DNA of 64,000 bases from Bacillus aerolatus (GCF_009183655.1 NZ_WEIO01000001.1:186001-250000), one strand, 5' to 3'. Shown: positions 8,429 to 17,844, counted from the first letter of the stretch. A program made the numbers and translations. The notes: generated by a model not told the origin, from the letters alone.

Positions 8429-10597
8429 GTGAAAAAAACAAAGAGAAAAAAGAAGACACATGTCCCTTTTCGGATGAACATGATGTTTTTCGTTGTCTTT
8501 TTGCTTTTTTCCATCTTAATTTTCAGGCTGGGTATTGTACAAATTGTCCAGGGAGAAGATTATCAGCGAAAAATCGAGCGAACAGAAGACGTAACAGTAA
8601 ATACTAGTGTGCCACGGGGGAAAATATTTGATCGTGACGGCCATGTTGTCGTGGATAATGTACCGAAAAACGCGATCACATATACGCGTAAAAAAGGTGC
8701 TTCACAAGAAGAAATGATGAAAACAGCAATAAAGCTTGCGAAGCTGATTAAAAAAGAAACCGACCAAGTGACAGAACGCGATAAAAAAGACTTTTGGCTA
8801 ATGAATAATGAAGAAAAAGCAAAAGCGAAAATTACCGATAAAGAATGGGCAAAGTTCGAAGAAAATGAACTTTCCGAGAAAGAGCTGTATCAACTGCAGC
8901 TCGACCGGATCACCGAAAAAGATTTAAGCACGCTGACAGAAGATGAACTCGAAGTGCTCGCGATTTACCGTGAGTTTACTGCCGGCTATGCGATGACTCC
9001 GCAAGTCGTCAAGAATAAAGGTGTGACAGAGGACGAGTATGCGGTAGTTAGTGAAAACCTGGCTTCTCTTCCAGGCGTAAATACAACGACTGACTGGGAC
9101 CGTGCTTATGCCTATGATGGCACACTGAAAACGGTGCTTGGGAATATTTCATCTTCTCGTGAAGGCTTGCCGAAAGAAATGGTGGAATTTTATCTTTCAA
9201 GGGATTACAGCCGCAATGATCGGGTCGGGAAAAGTTATATTGAATATCAATATGAAGAAGTGCTGCGCGGTCAGAAAACGAAAGTGAAAAATATTACTGA
9301 TAAAGCCGGAAATATTCTGGACTCTGAAGTGATTCGGGAAGGGCAGCGTGGAAATGATCTTGTTTTGACGATCGATATGGATTTGCAGCTTGCTGTCGAA
9401 AAAATTATTGAAGAGGAACTCGGACAAGCGAAGCGGCGGGGGGGCCACCCGTTATTAGACCGGGCATTTGTCACCATGCTAGATCCAAATACAGGTGAAG
9501 TGCTGGCGCTTGCCGGCAAAAAATACGAAGTGAATAACGGCAAAGCGGAAATGCTTGATTTTGCGCTTGGAAATATTACGACGTCATATACGATGGGATC
9601 AGTCGTCAAAGGGGCGACCGTTCTGACGGGTTATATGACCGGGGTTAATAAGCTAGGCGAATATATTGTGGATGAACCGTTAAGAATTGCTGGGACCCCC
9701 ACAAAGAGTTCCTGGTTTAACCGTGGCGGTGCTATGGGCATTAACGATCAGTATGCCTTAATGCGTTCTTCCAACGTATATATGTTTAAAACGGCTATTA
9801 AAATCGGAAAAGGGAAATACCGGCCGAATAGAAGTTTGAGTCTTGATATGGAAGCATTTTCGACGATGCGCCGCTATTTCAGCCAGTTTGGTCTCGGAGT
9901 CCGTACAGGTATTGATCTGCCGAATGAACAAATTGGTTTTCAGGGAGAAGCGAGTACGTCTGGATTACTGCTTGACTTTGCGATTGGCCAGTTTGATACG
10001 TATACACCGTTGCAGCTGGCACAATATGTATCTACTATTGCTAACGGCGGCTACCGAATGAAGCCGCATATCGTCAAAGAAATTCGCCAGCCGATAGCGA
10101 AAACGGGTAAAATTGGGCCGATCGTTGAAGAAATTCAGCCGGAAGTGTTAAATCGTCTGGATGCAAGCCCGAGTGAAATTCAGCGGGTACAAGAAGGGTT
10201 TCGGATGGTCGCGAACGGCTCCCAAGGCACAGCTAAAAAGTATTTTCAGAGTGCTGCTTATCAACCGGCCGTTAAAACCGGTACGGCAGAAGGCGTGTAT
10301 GACGGACCGAAGAGGGAACAGTATTTAGAAAAAGGGCAAGAGCTGCCCATGACATGGAACGTCACACTCGTCGGCTATGCGCCTTATGACAACCCGGAAG
10401 TAGCTTTTTCCGTTGTCGTTCCGTGGGCGTATCAGCATAGTGCTAATTCAGCGCCGATTAATAATAACATCGGCCGAAAAATACTAGATAAATATTTTGA
10501 ATTAAAAGAGCAAAAAGCAAAAGAAGAAACGTCTGAAGTGATCATTGAAAAAGATATTCGATTAAAAGAAAGTGCGAAAGACGAAGAAGAAGAATAA
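8429..10597 (+). CDS. pbpA: PbpA, class B penicillin-binding protein (PBP2-type transpeptidase)
   Basis: 722 residues. A basic N-terminus and one transmembrane helix (about 18-40) anchor the protein; then come the PBP dimer domain (NTSVPRGKIFDRDG near 58-71) and the transpeptidase domain. The three active-site motifs are all visible: SxxK as S391-V-V-K394, SxN as S447-S448-N449, and KTGT at 616-619. It cross-links peptidoglycan, and by homology to B. subtilis PBP2a contributes to rod-shape elongation. The GTG start at 8429 follows GAGAGGAT. The C-terminal tail is highly charged. A strong terminator follows, separating it from pst. Confidence 0.93.
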   Translation: MKKTKRKKKTHVPFRMNMMFFVVFLLFSILIFRLGIVQIVQGEDYQRKIERTEDVTVNTSVPRGKIFDRDGHVVVDNVPKNAITYTRKKGASQEEMMKTAIKLAKLIKKETDQVTERDKKDFWLMNNEEKAKAKITDKEWAKFEENELSEKELYQLQLDRITEKDLSTLTEDELEVLAIYREFTAGYAMTPQVVKNKGVTEDEYAVVSENLASLPGVNTTTDWDRAYAYDGTLKTVLGNISSSREGLPKEMVEFYLSRDYSRNDRVGKSYIEYQYEEVLRGQKTKVKNITDKAGNILDSEVIREGQRGNDLVLTIDMDLQLAVEKIIEEELGQAKRRGGHPLLDRAFVTMLDPNTGEVLALAGKKYEVNNGKAEMLDFALGNITTSYTMGSVVKGATVLTGYMTGVNKLGEYIVDEPLRIAGTPTKSSWFNRGGAMGINDQYALMRSSNVYMFKTAIKIGKGKYRPNRSLSLDMEAFSTMRRYFSQFGLGVRTGIDLPNEQIGFQGEASTSGLLLDFAIGQFDTYTPLQLAQYVSTIANGGYRMKPHIVKEIRQPIAKTGKIGPIVEEIQPEVLNRLDASPSEIQRVQEGFRMVANGSQGTAKKYFQSAAYQPAVKTGTAEGVYDGPKREQYLEKGQELPMTWNVTLVGYAPYDNPEVAFSVVVPWAYQHSANSAPINNNIGRKILDKYFELKEQKAKEETSEVIIEKDIRLKESAKDEEEE

Positions 10598-10630
10598 AAA
10601 GCAGCCGGCAAATGATGCCGGCTGCTTTTT
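10596..10630 (+). terminator. pbpA terminator
   Basis: Perfect stem AAAAAGCAGCCGGC / GCCGGCTGCTTTTT around a 7-base loop; it also has a T-run on the minus strand. Confidence 0.9.
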
Positions 10631-10647
10631 ATGTGGAAAAATGACGA

Positions 10648-10686
10648 TTTACAAAACGTTAACAATTTATTAAAACCCTTTTAACA
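10648..10686 (+). promoter_or_regulatory. PhoP-binding array upstream of pstS
   Basis: Four direct hexamers TTTACA (10648), TTAACA (10659), TTAAAA (10670) and TTAACA (10681) start exactly 11 bp apart with 5-bp spacers. This is the TT(A/T)ACA-N5 pattern bound by phosphorylated PhoP in Bacillus. Two further TTAA-type hexamers follow out of phase (10695, 10703). The array ends about 65 bp before pstS. It implies phosphate-starvation induction of the operon. Confidence 0.88.
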
Positions 10687-10751
10687 GTTGTCCGTTAATC
10701 TGTTAACTGTAAAGAAAAACAAAACTTACGAGTTGGCAGGGGGAGAACAGA

Positions 10752-11714
10752 ATGAAAAGAGTAAAAGTGTTAACAGGTGTGGCAATGATGAGCACGGCTC
10801 TGTTGCTTGGGGCATGCAGCGATACCGGGGGCGAAGGGAAAGCTGAACAATCGGCGGAAGAAAACAAACAAATGCAAGGAAACATTCAGATCGACGGCTC
10901 TTCTACTGTTTTTCCGATCATGGAAGCTGTTTCAGAAGAGTATATGATGGAACAGCCGGATGTTAAGGTAACTGTCGGCTACTCAGGAACAGGCGGCGGA
11001 TTTGAGAAATTTATTGCCGGTGAAACACAAATGAGCAACGCATCCCGCCCGATTAAAGATGAAGAAAAAGCGGCTCTAGAAGAAAAAGGTGTCGATTTCA
11101 CAGAATTCCAACTTGCTTATGACGGTCTTTCCGTTGTTGTAAATAAAGATAATGATTGGGTGGACAGCCTGACAATTGAAGAGCTTAAAAAAATCTGGGT
11201 TGATAATGGCAAAGCGAAAAAATGGTCCGATATTCGTGAAGGATGGCCGGAAGAAGAAATCAAGCTCTATTCTCCGGGAACAGACTCAGGGACGTATGAT
11301 TACTTTAATGAAGTAATTCTTGAAGATGCACAGATCGATAAAGCAGCTGTACTGTCTGAAGACGATAACGTACTTGTGCAAGGAGTAACAGGAGAGAAGC
11401 AGGGAATTGGATACTTTGGATATGCTTACTACCTAGAAAATAAAGATAAATTAAAAGTTGTTCCAATTGATGGTGGAAAAGGTGCGGTTGAACCGACGAA
11501 TGAAACAATCGAAAGCGGCGAATACGCCCCATTGTCAAGACCACTATTCATGTATGCTTCTAATAAAGCAGTAGCAGAAGACGAAGCTGTTTATGATTAT
11601 TTGAAATTTACTCTTGATAACGCTGGTGCATTGTCAGAAGAAGTTGGTTATGTGAAACTTCCAGATGAAGAATACAAAAAGCAGCTTGAAACATTAGAAG
11701 GTTTAAAGAAATAA
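10752..11714 (+). CDS. pstS: PstS, phosphate-binding lipoprotein of the Pst ABC transporter
   Basis: 320 residues. The N-terminus is a lipoprotein signal with lipobox LLGAC (Cys near 22), followed by a Gly/Glu-rich linker. The mature part has the phosphate-binding loops [19 protein letters not shown] and [12 protein letters not shown] characteristic of PstS. It captures Pi outside the membrane and hands it to PstCA. GTG-free ATG start with a GGGGGAGA site. First gene of pstS-C-A-B behind a PhoP array. Confidence 0.95.
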   Translation: MKRVKVLTGVAMMSTALLLGACSDTGGEGKAEQSAEENKQMQGNIQIDGSSTVFPIMEAVSEEYMMEQPDVKVTVGYSGTGGGFEKFIAGETQMSNASRPIKDEEKAALEEKGVDFTEFQLAYDGLSVVVNKDNDWVDSLTIEELKKIWVDNGKAKKWSDIREGWPEEEIKLYSPGTDSGTYDYFNEVILEDAQIDKAAVLSEDDNVLVQGVTGEKQGIGYFGYAYYLENKDKLKVVPIDGGKGAVEPTNETIESGEYAPLSRPLFMYASNKAVAEDEAVYDYLKFTLDNAGALSEEVGYVKLPDEEYKKQLETLEGLKK

Positions 11715-11791
11715 TCTGAAAAGCAGATGATAGTACAAGCGGGATAGAGAATATATACCCGCTTGTGCGGGGGTTGAAAGGAGTTTTCATT

Positions 11792-12736
11792 TTGAAAACG
11801 AATGATAAACAAAATAGTCCGCTCAAGAGCTTGCTTGAAAAAAAATATAAAAGCGGCTTTCTGGGCAGAGGAGAAAAAGTGATTCCGATCCTCCTCTTTT
11901 TAATGGCAGCTGTTTCTGTCATGACAACGGCTGGAATCGTCATTACATTAATTGTTGAAACGTTTACCTTCTTTAAAGAAATATCATTAACTGAATTTTT
12001 GACGGCAAAAGAATGGTATCCATTCTCTGAGAGTGCCGCCTCATATGGCATCTTACCTTTGTTTGTTGGAACATTAAAAATCACTTTAATTGCTTCATTA
12101 ACTGCTGTTCCAATCGGTCTTGCCGTTGCCATTTATTTAAGTGAATACGCACCCGAAACAGTGAGGAAATTAATGAAGCCCGTTTTAGAGGTGTTGGCAG
12201 GTGTACCGACCATTGTATATGGCTTCTTTGCCTTAACATTTGTTACGCCTATGCTTCGAACAATGTTTCCTTCATTAGAAATGTTCAATGCGATCAGTCC
12301 TGGAATTGTTGTTGGCATGATGATCATTCCAATGATCGTGTCTCTTTCGGAAGATGCGCTGTCTTCTGTGCCTGATTCTATGCGTCACGGCGCATTAGCG
12401 CTCGGGGCGACTAAGTGGGAAATGACTTGGAGGGTAGCTTTCCCTGCTGCGTTATCAGGAATCACAGCTTCTATTGTACTGGCGATTTCCCGTGCAATCG
12501 GTGAAACGATGATCGTTTCCATTGCTGGAGGATCAACACCAACCGCTTCATTGGATTTGACCGCATCACTGCAGACGATGACATCATACATTGTCCAAGT
12601 CAGCACGGGTGATGCCGGGTTTGGCACAACGATTTACTATAGTATTTATGCAGTAGGCTTTACGCTGTTTCTTTTCACACTCGCCATGAACATGCTGGCG
12701 CAGCGAATTTCTAGAAGGTTCAGGGAGGAGTACTAA
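11792..12736 (+). CDS. pstC: PstC, phosphate ABC transporter permease
   Basis: 314 residues when begun at the TTG at 11792, which has AAAGGAG 8 bases upstream. The frame is open from 11765, but the first codons lie in the ribosome-binding region. Six hydrophobic helices, with the binding-protein-dependent transport EAA-like loop HGALALGATKWEM at about residues 203-215. It forms the membrane channel with PstA. Its stop codon TAA shares its last base with the pstA ATG. Confidence 0.92.
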   Translation: MKTNDKQNSPLKSLLEKKYKSGFLGRGEKVIPILLFLMAAVSVMTTAGIVITLIVETFTFFKEISLTEFLTAKEWYPFSESAASYGILPLFVGTLKITLIASLTAVPIGLAVAIYLSEYAPETVRKLMKPVLEVLAGVPTIVYGFFALTFVTPMLRTMFPSLEMFNAISPGIVVGMMIIPMIVSLSEDALSSVPDSMRHGALALGATKWEMTWRVAFPAALSGITASIVLAISRAIGETMIVSIAGGSTPTASLDLTASLQTMTSYIVQVSTGDAGFGTTIYYSIYAVGFTLFLFTLAMNMLAQRISRRFREEY

Positions 12737-13626
12737 TGGAAAATGCACAGAAAAGTATCCGTACAGACGAAATGATTAAGAAGATTCCGGTCCGTCTTTT
12801 AAAGAACAAATTGTACAAAGGGCTGTTTTTCTTTGCTGCTGTTTTCACTTTCGTTCTGTTAGTTGTGCTTCTTGCCCGAATTTTCTCACAAGGTGCTGCC
12901 CATCTTTCATGGGATTTTCTTCAAAATTTTGCTTCGAGACGTCCTGAACAGGCGGGCATTAAAGCTGCTGTGATCGGGACGCTCTGGATGATGGCCGTTG
13001 TTGTTCCTGTTTCCTTATTGCTTGGTGTAGGTACAGCCATTTATTTGGAAGAATACGCGAAACAAAACCGGATCACCCGCTTGATTCAAATGAATATTTC
13101 CAATCTTGCAGGCGTTCCATCCGTTGTTTTCGGTTTATTGGGATTAACCATTTTTGTAAGGGTGCTTTTTCTTGGAAATAGCGTCTTGGCTGCCGGTTTG
13201 ACTATGAGCCTGCTCATTCTTCCTGTAATTATTGTTGCTTCTCAGGAAGCGGTCCGGGCAGTGCCGAAAGAGTTACGGGAAGCGTCCTATGGTCTTGGAG
13301 CCACGAAATGGCAAACGATCTTACGGGTTGTGTTGCCATCTGCATTGGCCGGGATATTAACGGGAAGCATCCTTGCTTTTTCACGGGCAATTGGAGAGAC
13401 GGCTCCGTTAGTTGTTATTGGCATTCCAGCATTCGTTGCTTTCTTGCCAAAAAGTGTGTTCGATCCGTTTACTGCATTGCCAATGCAGATTTACAACTGG
13501 ACGAGCAGACCACAAGAGGAGTTCCATTTCCTCGCAGCAGCTGGAATCATCGTCTTGCTTGTTATTTTAATCTTGATGAACTCAGTCGCCGTGTGGATCC
13601 GCAACCGCTATGAGAAGAAGTATTAA
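12736..13626 (+). CDS. pstA: PstA, phosphate ABC transporter permease
   Basis: 296 residues with six predicted membrane helices. The EAA-type loop REASYGLGATKWQTI is at about residues 182-196, and LAGVPSVVFGLLGL is the conserved second-helix segment. It pairs with PstC. The ATG overlaps the pstC stop by one base, and GGGAGGAG lies just upstream, which indicates translational coupling. Confidence 0.93.
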   Translation: MENAQKSIRTDEMIKKIPVRLLKNKLYKGLFFFAAVFTFVLLVVLLARIFSQGAAHLSWDFLQNFASRRPEQAGIKAAVIGTLWMMAVVVPVSLLLGVGTAIYLEEYAKQNRITRLIQMNISNLAGVPSVVFGLLGLTIFVRVLFLGNSVLAAGLTMSLLILPVIIVASQEAVRAVPKELREASYGLGATKWQTILRVVLPSALAGILTGSILAFSRAIGETAPLVVIGIPAFVAFLPKSVFDPFTALPMQIYNWTSRPQEEFHFLAAAGIIVLLVILILMNSVAVWIRNRYEKKY

Positions 13627-13659
13627 TCAACGGAAGAAGATAAATGAGGAGGAAATGAA

Positions 13660-14475
13660 ATGGCATTAGTGGCCTTTAAGAAACAACCAGATAAAACTAG
13701 TAAACAACCGTCTGTTGAACGCCGCTCGGTTTACACTACAAAAGACTGCAATTTGTGGTATGGTAATCACCATGCGCTTAAAAATATTAATCTTGATATG
13801 AAGGAAAGAGAAGTGACAGCAATTATCGGACCTTCAGGATGCGGAAAATCAACTTATATTAAAACGTTAAACCGCATGGTAGACCTTGTCCCTAACGTCA
13901 AAACGTCAGGGGTAATTGAGTACCGGGGAAGAAACATTTTTAACAAAGAATTTCATGTAGAGGAACTGCGTACAAGAGTCGGTATGGTGTTCCAAAAGCC
14001 TAATCCATTCCCAAAATCAATCTTTGAAAATATTGCGTTTGGACTAAGAATTCACGGGATTAAAAATAAAAAAATCATTCATGAAACAGTAGAGAAAAGT
14101 CTGCGCCAGGCTGCCATTTGGGACGAAGTAAAGGATAGAATTCACGAACCAGCTTACGGGTTATCTGGCGGCCAGCAGCAGCGGCTCTGTATTGCCCGCT
14201 GTCTGGCTCTTGAACCGGATGTCCTGTTGATGGATGAACCAACATCAGCGCTCGATCCAGTATCGACATTAAAAGTGGAAGAATTGATTCGAGATTTAAA
14301 AGAAAAATATTCTATTATTATTGTGACGCATAACATGCAACAAGCTTCCCGTATTTCAGACAAAACAGCTTTCTTCCTGAACGGGGAAGTAGTAGAATAT
14401 GATGATACGTATACGATTTTTAACAATCCGGCAGACAATCGTACGGAGGATTACATTACAGGACGATTTGGCTAA
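13660..14475 (+). CDS. pstB: PstB, phosphate ABC transporter ATPase
   Basis: 271 residues. Walker [10 protein letters not shown] is at 57-65, the ABC signature LSGGQQQR at 168-175, Walker B LLMDEP at 189-194 and the switch histidine in VTHNMQ near 223. An approximately 25-residue N-terminal extension precedes the ABC domain. It powers Pi import by PstSCA. Only one pstB is present here, while B. subtilis has two (pstBA and pstBB), and no phoU follows. GAGGAGG precedes the ATG. Confidence 0.95.
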   Translation: MALVAFKKQPDKTSKQPSVERRSVYTTKDCNLWYGNHHALKNINLDMKEREVTAIIGPSGCGKSTYIKTLNRMVDLVPNVKTSGVIEYRGRNIFNKEFHVEELRTRVGMVFQKPNPFPKSIFENIAFGLRIHGIKNKKIIHETVEKSLRQAAIWDEVKDRIHEPAYGLSGGQQQRLCIARCLALEPDVLLMDEPTSALDPVSTLKVEELIRDLKEKYSIIIVTHNMQQASRISDKTAFFLNGEVVEYDDTYTIFNNPADNRTEDYITGRFG

Positions 14476-14483
14476 AGAAAAGC

Positions 14484-14540
14484 GGAATCGACTGTCCCGG
14501 GACGACAAGCAAACGGTTGACAGCAAGGGGACAGTATTCC
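14484..14540. repeat. Imperfect inverted repeat after pstB
   Basis: GGAAT-CG-ACTGTCCC at 14484-14498 faces GGGACAGTATTCC at 14528-14540; apart from a two-base insertion the arms are complementary over 13 bp. The loop contains CGACAAGC, which resembles the core of the dispersed repeat found elsewhere in this window. There is no T-run, so it is not an obvious terminator. A second, smaller inverted repeat (GGCC-TCGAGC-GGCC) lies at about 14564-14578. Confidence 0.55.
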
Positions 14541-14588
14541 AGCCGCCACAGCTGGCAGACTTTTGGCCTCGAGCGGCCGGGCGAACAA

Positions 14589-14622
14589 AAAATAGAGGCA
14601 TCCCACTGGGCTGCCTCTATTT
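14589..14622. terminator. Bidirectional terminator, pstB / yqzC
   Basis: Stem AAATAGAGGCA...TGCCTCTATTT around an approximately 11-base loop. It contains the stop codon of the minus-strand gene and can end the pst operon from the other side. Confidence 0.8.
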
Positions 14623-15096
14623 CGTCGTTAACACAACGGCCATTTCTTTCATTGTCATCGACGGGTGAATCGTATGTTCACCGACTTGGAGTTTTTCGGC
14701 ATAGCCGTTTTCCGTTAAATATAAATTGAGTATTTCGCTGTTTTCAATCATGCGTGCTTCTTCAAGGAGCCGACCTATTTCGGAAGAAGACATGCCAGGC
14801 TCAATTTTGATGTTGTAGGACTTTTTGGTGTCTGTTGTTTTTTTTGCTGCATCTTTTGCGGCTGCCTTTTTTTCTTGGTTTGTTAAACGGTTCAACTCTT
14901 GCTGCAGCTGCTCTTTTTCCTGCTGTTGTTTAGCCGCCTCAACAGCTGTCCATACTGTATACTGCTGTTCTTCCAATTTTTCTATCATATCTTTTTCTGT
15001 TAGCTGTGAAGAATCGGGAGACTCCTTATAAATGAACAGGGCGAGTGATGCGGCGAAAAGACCGAACGCAAAGGCCCTCATCGTTTGTTTATTCAT
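14617..15096 (-). CDS. yqzC: Membrane-anchored protein with MltG/YceG-like N-subdomain (YqzC-like)
   Basis: 159 residues. One N-terminal helix (about 6-23), a Gln/Glu/Lys-rich coiled-coil region at about 35-90, and a C-terminal domain of about 60 residues (IKIEPGMSSSEIGRLLEEA to the end). That domain resembles the LysM-like subdomain of the lytic transglycosylase MltG, including the dipped pattern GEHTIHPSMTMKEM. The catalytic MltG domain is absent. It probably acts at the membrane or cell wall. Gene order beside pstB matches what I recall for B. subtilis yqzC, so the symbol is tentative. ATG with AAAGGGTGA upstream. Confidence 0.65.
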   Translation of the reverse strand: MNKQTMRAFAFGLFAASLALFIYKESPDSSQLTEKDMIEKLEEQQYTVWTAVEAAKQQQEKEQLQQELNRLTNQEKKAAAKDAAKKTTDTKKSYNIKIEPGMSSSEIGRLLEEARMIENSEILNLYLTENGYAEKLQVGEHTIHPSMTMKEMAVVLTTK

Positions 15097-15100
15097 CTAA

Positions 15101-15478
15101 TCACCCTTTCCTCTCAATTAAATAAGGTGCTAAAACCTGGCGGACTTGTGGCAGAGAAAGAGAGGATTGTTTCGCGATATCTTCTAGTTTTGTTCCCTGA
15201 TAGTAAAGGGAAATGACTTGATTTTTAAGAATTTCATTTATACCCGCGACCGCTTCCGTGGAGGGGGCAGCTTTTTGGGCGGTACTGATAGAAGGCCCGA
15301 TCAGCAATTCTTCTTCTAACACTTTTACTTTTTTCTTTAATTGGTACGTCTCCTGCAAGAATTGCATAGATAGCTCTTCCACATCTTTTTCCAGCTGGCG
15401 AGAGCGATCTTTTAAGAAGAAAGAAAGCAGAAAAAATACGGCTCCTGCGGCAGCCAGTCCAATGATTAGTCCATTCAT
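15101..15478 (-). CDS. yqzD: Small membrane protein with coiled coil and HTH-like tail (YqzD-like)
   Basis: 125 residues. One N-terminal membrane helix (about 4-22) is followed by a coiled coil (about 26-58, rich in KD, EEL and KKKV heptads), a flexible Ala/Ser region, and a C-terminal segment (ILKNQVISLYYQGTKLEDIA) that looks like a resolvase-type helix-turn-helix. The gene stop lies 4 bases before the yqzC start, so the two are probably one operon. Function unknown; the symbol rests on recalled gene order. Confidence 0.6.
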   Translation of the reverse strand: MNGLIIGLAAAGAVFFLLSFFLKDRSRQLEKDVEELSMQFLQETYQLKKKVKVLEEELLIGPSISTAQKAAPSTEAVAGINEILKNQVISLYYQGTKLEDIAKQSSLSLPQVRQVLAPYLIERKG

Positions 15479-15696
15479 CTTATTTATTCACCTCAATGTT
15501 CATTATAGTGTTAGTTATAGCACATTCAAGCCGAACATTCATAGTGAGGGGCAGAGCGCGGATAGAAAAAGACAAGAAGTTCTTTATTAAGCCATGGAAC
15601 AGTAAAATCAGACTAGCATTTGTGGAAAAAAAGTGCTATTATAAAAAAGTCGTAAACAAGATACAAATGTATTGAAAAGTTTGGAGGGAAAAAAAG

Positions 15697-15846
15697 ATGC
15701 GCGTAAACATCACTTTAGCATGCACTGAGTGCGGTGATCGTAATTATATCTCTACTAAAAACAAGCGTAACAATCCTGATCGTCTTGAACTGAAAAAATT
15801 CTGTTCTAGAGAAAAACGTGTTACTGCACACCGTGAAACAAAGTAA
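15697..15846 (+). CDS. rpmG: Ribosomal protein L33 (RpmG)
   Basis: 49 residues, the exact size of L33. It begins [17 protein letters not shown] and ends HRETK, the family's invariant ends. Cysteines occur as CxxC at 9 and 12 plus one more near residue 36, resembling the zinc-binding form rather than the cysteine-free form. It is part of the 50S subunit. ATG with TTGGAGGG 11 bases upstream. A small terminator follows. Confidence 0.95.
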   Translation: MRVNITLACTECGDRNYISTKNKRNNPDRLELKKFCSREKRVTAHRETK

Positions 15847-15847
15847 G

Positions 15848-15877
15848 CAGCAGGGATTTATTTCCTGCTGTTTTTTT
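15848..15877 (+). terminator. rpmG terminator
   Basis: 7-bp stem CAGCAGG / CCTGCTG followed by seven T residues. Confidence 0.85.
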
Positions 15878-15923
15878 ATATAAAGAAAAGTTTGAATAGT
15901 TAATGAATGGAGGATGTCTTCCT

Positions 15924-16496
15924 GTGGATAAACATTTCGTGAGGCGCCAAGTGAAAGAACAATTGGCAAATATGAGTAAACTCCAATATGAACAGTTTTC
16001 TTTTCGAATTGCCCGGCGCCTATTTTCGCTTGAAGAATGGAAAAAAGCGCAGACAGTAGCGGTGACTGTTTCCAATGCTCCTGAAGTGGACACATGGCAA
16101 ATTATCCGCCAAGGATGGGCAGAAGGCAAAACAATGGTTGTACCGAAGTGTGTGCCGGCATCAAGAGGTATGAACTTTTATGAACTAACGGCATTTACCG
16201 AACTGGAGACGGTTTACTCCGGCTTGTATGAACCTGATCCATCGTGCACCCGCCTCGTGGAACGTGGGCAAATGGACTTGATCCTCGTTCCCGGGCTTGC
16301 GTTTAGCCGCTCGGGCAGTCGATTAGGGTTTGGCGGCGGCTATTACGACCGCTTTTTGATGGGGTATAAAGGAGGAACAGCTGCACTCGCTTTTTCGCAG
16401 CAGTTATTGGAGACGATACCAAAGGACCCTCATGATTTGCCGGTAGCACAGGTAATTACAGAAAATGAACGGATCGTTTGCAGACCGCCGTTTTGA
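15924..16496 (+). CDS. yqgN: 5-formyltetrahydrofolate cyclo-ligase (YqgN)
   Basis: 190 residues from the GTG at 15924, chosen because GGAGG lies 10 bases upstream; an in-frame ATG at 15903 has no ribosome-binding site. The family signature GFGGGYYDRFL is at about residues 141-151, with a basic N-terminus (RRQVKEQL). The enzyme converts 5-formyl-THF to 5,10-methenyl-THF with ATP. It links to folate one-carbon metabolism together with gcvT and folD in this window. Located between rpmG and the rhomboid gene as in B. subtilis. Confidence 0.9.
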   Translation: MDKHFVRRQVKEQLANMSKLQYEQFSFRIARRLFSLEEWKKAQTVAVTVSNAPEVDTWQIIRQGWAEGKTMVVPKCVPASRGMNFYELTAFTELETVYSGLYEPDPSCTRLVERGQMDLILVPGLAFSRSGSRLGFGGGYYDRFLMGYKGGTAALAFSQQLLETIPKDPHDLPVAQVITENERIVCRPPF

Positions 16497-16582
16497 GTCA
16501 TACTAATACGACTTACTTTACAGCCGCTTTTTCTTTTCGCTATAGTTAACAAAGAATGAAAACGAATAAAGGCAGTGATGAA

Positions 16583-17755
16583 ATGGCCTCTTACGAAAAT
16601 CATTTGTTCTGGAAGCTGGCGTATTTTTTAGTAGTGGAACAGGATTATCAAATTGTCCAAGCATATGAGAACCGCCAGGAAATTTTATTTGAAAACTTGT
16701 CGAATAAATCGGCGCAGATTATCCGAATGATTCACAGCGAACTCGATTGGGGCAGCCGGATGCGCCGTGATATCGAACAAGTGGCAACAGCAGGAGAAAA
16801 CATACGCAAACAGTTAGGCAAGCGGGAGCTGACAGTTATTAATTTGTACTTGTCTCCTTATCCGCCGATCGATGAATACGAGTCTTATATAAAGGAACCT
16901 TTTTATTTTTCAAAAGGAAAGCGGACAAAAGTGACTTCCGTTTTGTTTGCCCACGGGCAATTGGATCAAGCGGCAGATTTTTTCGGACGTTTGTTTGCTG
17001 GAGGGATGGATCTTGCTTTTCTTGAAGAAGGATCGGAAGAAGAAACGGCGGCTTACCGGCGGGCTGCTTTTGCCCATTCGATAAAAAGAAGTGAAGAAGA
17101 CAAAAAGGTGTTCCATTTTTCTACTCCTTTTTTTTCATATATGTTCATAGCTGCCCAGGTCGTTGTGTTCTTATTATTGGAACTGAGCGGCGGCAGCACG
17201 GATGCAGCGAATTTAATTCGCTTTGGGGCAAAGTTCAATCCGCTCATCCTTGAAGGGGAGTGGTGGCGTTTTCTCACGCCTGTCTTTTTACATATAGGCT
17301 TTTTGCATCTGCTTATGAACACATTTGCCTTGTATTTTCTCGGTACAGCGGTAGAACGGATTTTTGGCCGTTCCCGTTTTCTGTTCATTTATTTATTTTC
17401 AGGCTTCGCCGGGACATTAGCCAGCTTTGCGTTGAATTCAAGCTTGTCTGCCGGAGCAAGTGGGGCGATTTTTGGCTGCTTTGGCGCTTTGCTCTACTTC
17501 GGCTTCATTTATCCGCGCTTGTTTTTTCGTACAATGGGCATGAATGTAATTATTGTCATTTTAATTAATCTCGTGTTCGGCTTCTCAGTGCCGGGAATTG
17601 ATAACGCTGGCCACATTGGCGGCTTAATTGGCGGATTTTTAGCCACGGGAGCTGTCCATTTTCCGGCCAAAAAAAAATCATTTATGCAGCTTGCTTTCTT
17701 TTTCGCAGCTGTTTTGCTGTCAGCTGGCGGTTTATACGTCGGTTTTTTAGGATAA
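16583..17755 (+). CDS. gluP: Rhomboid-family intramembrane serine protease (YqgP/GluP-like)
   Basis: 390 residues from the ATG at 16583 (AAAGG 10 bases upstream; another ATG at 16556 is possible). A soluble N-terminal domain of about 180 residues precedes six or seven membrane helices. The catalytic Ser is in SAGASGAIFG and the catalytic His in DNAGHIGG; the HIGFLHLLMNTFAL segment supplies the oxyanion-side His/Asn. It cleaves membrane proteins inside the bilayer; B. subtilis YqgP acts with FtsH on the Mg transporter MgtE. Here the protein ends just after the last helix, so the C-terminal TPR region known from B. subtilis YqgP is missing. Confidence 0.88.
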   Translation: MASYENHLFWKLAYFLVVEQDYQIVQAYENRQEILFENLSNKSAQIIRMIHSELDWGSRMRRDIEQVATAGENIRKQLGKRELTVINLYLSPYPPIDEYESYIKEPFYFSKGKRTKVTSVLFAHGQLDQAADFFGRLFAGGMDLAFLEEGSEEETAAYRRAAFAHSIKRSEEDKKVFHFSTPFFSYMFIAAQVVVFLLLELSGGSTDAANLIRFGAKFNPLILEGEWWRFLTPVFLHIGFLHLLMNTFALYFLGTAVERIFGRSRFLFIYLFSGFAGTLASFALNSSLSAGASGAIFGCFGALLYFGFIYPRLFFRTMGMNVIIVILINLVFGFSVPGIDNAGHIGGLIGGFLATGAVHFPAKKKSFMQLAFFFAAVLLSAGGLYVGFLG

Positions 17756-17844
17756 GCTGCTCGAGCAGGCTTGTGTTGGCTGGCCACTTGTCGATTGTAG
17801 AGAATTCACTTATACTTAACGGAAAATCGTTGTAAGGGAGCCGG

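Noticed and set aside
8422-8607. Short ORF overlapping the pbpA start in another frame
   Set aside because: Shadow of pbpA; PbpA has the membrane anchor and all motifs in its own frame.
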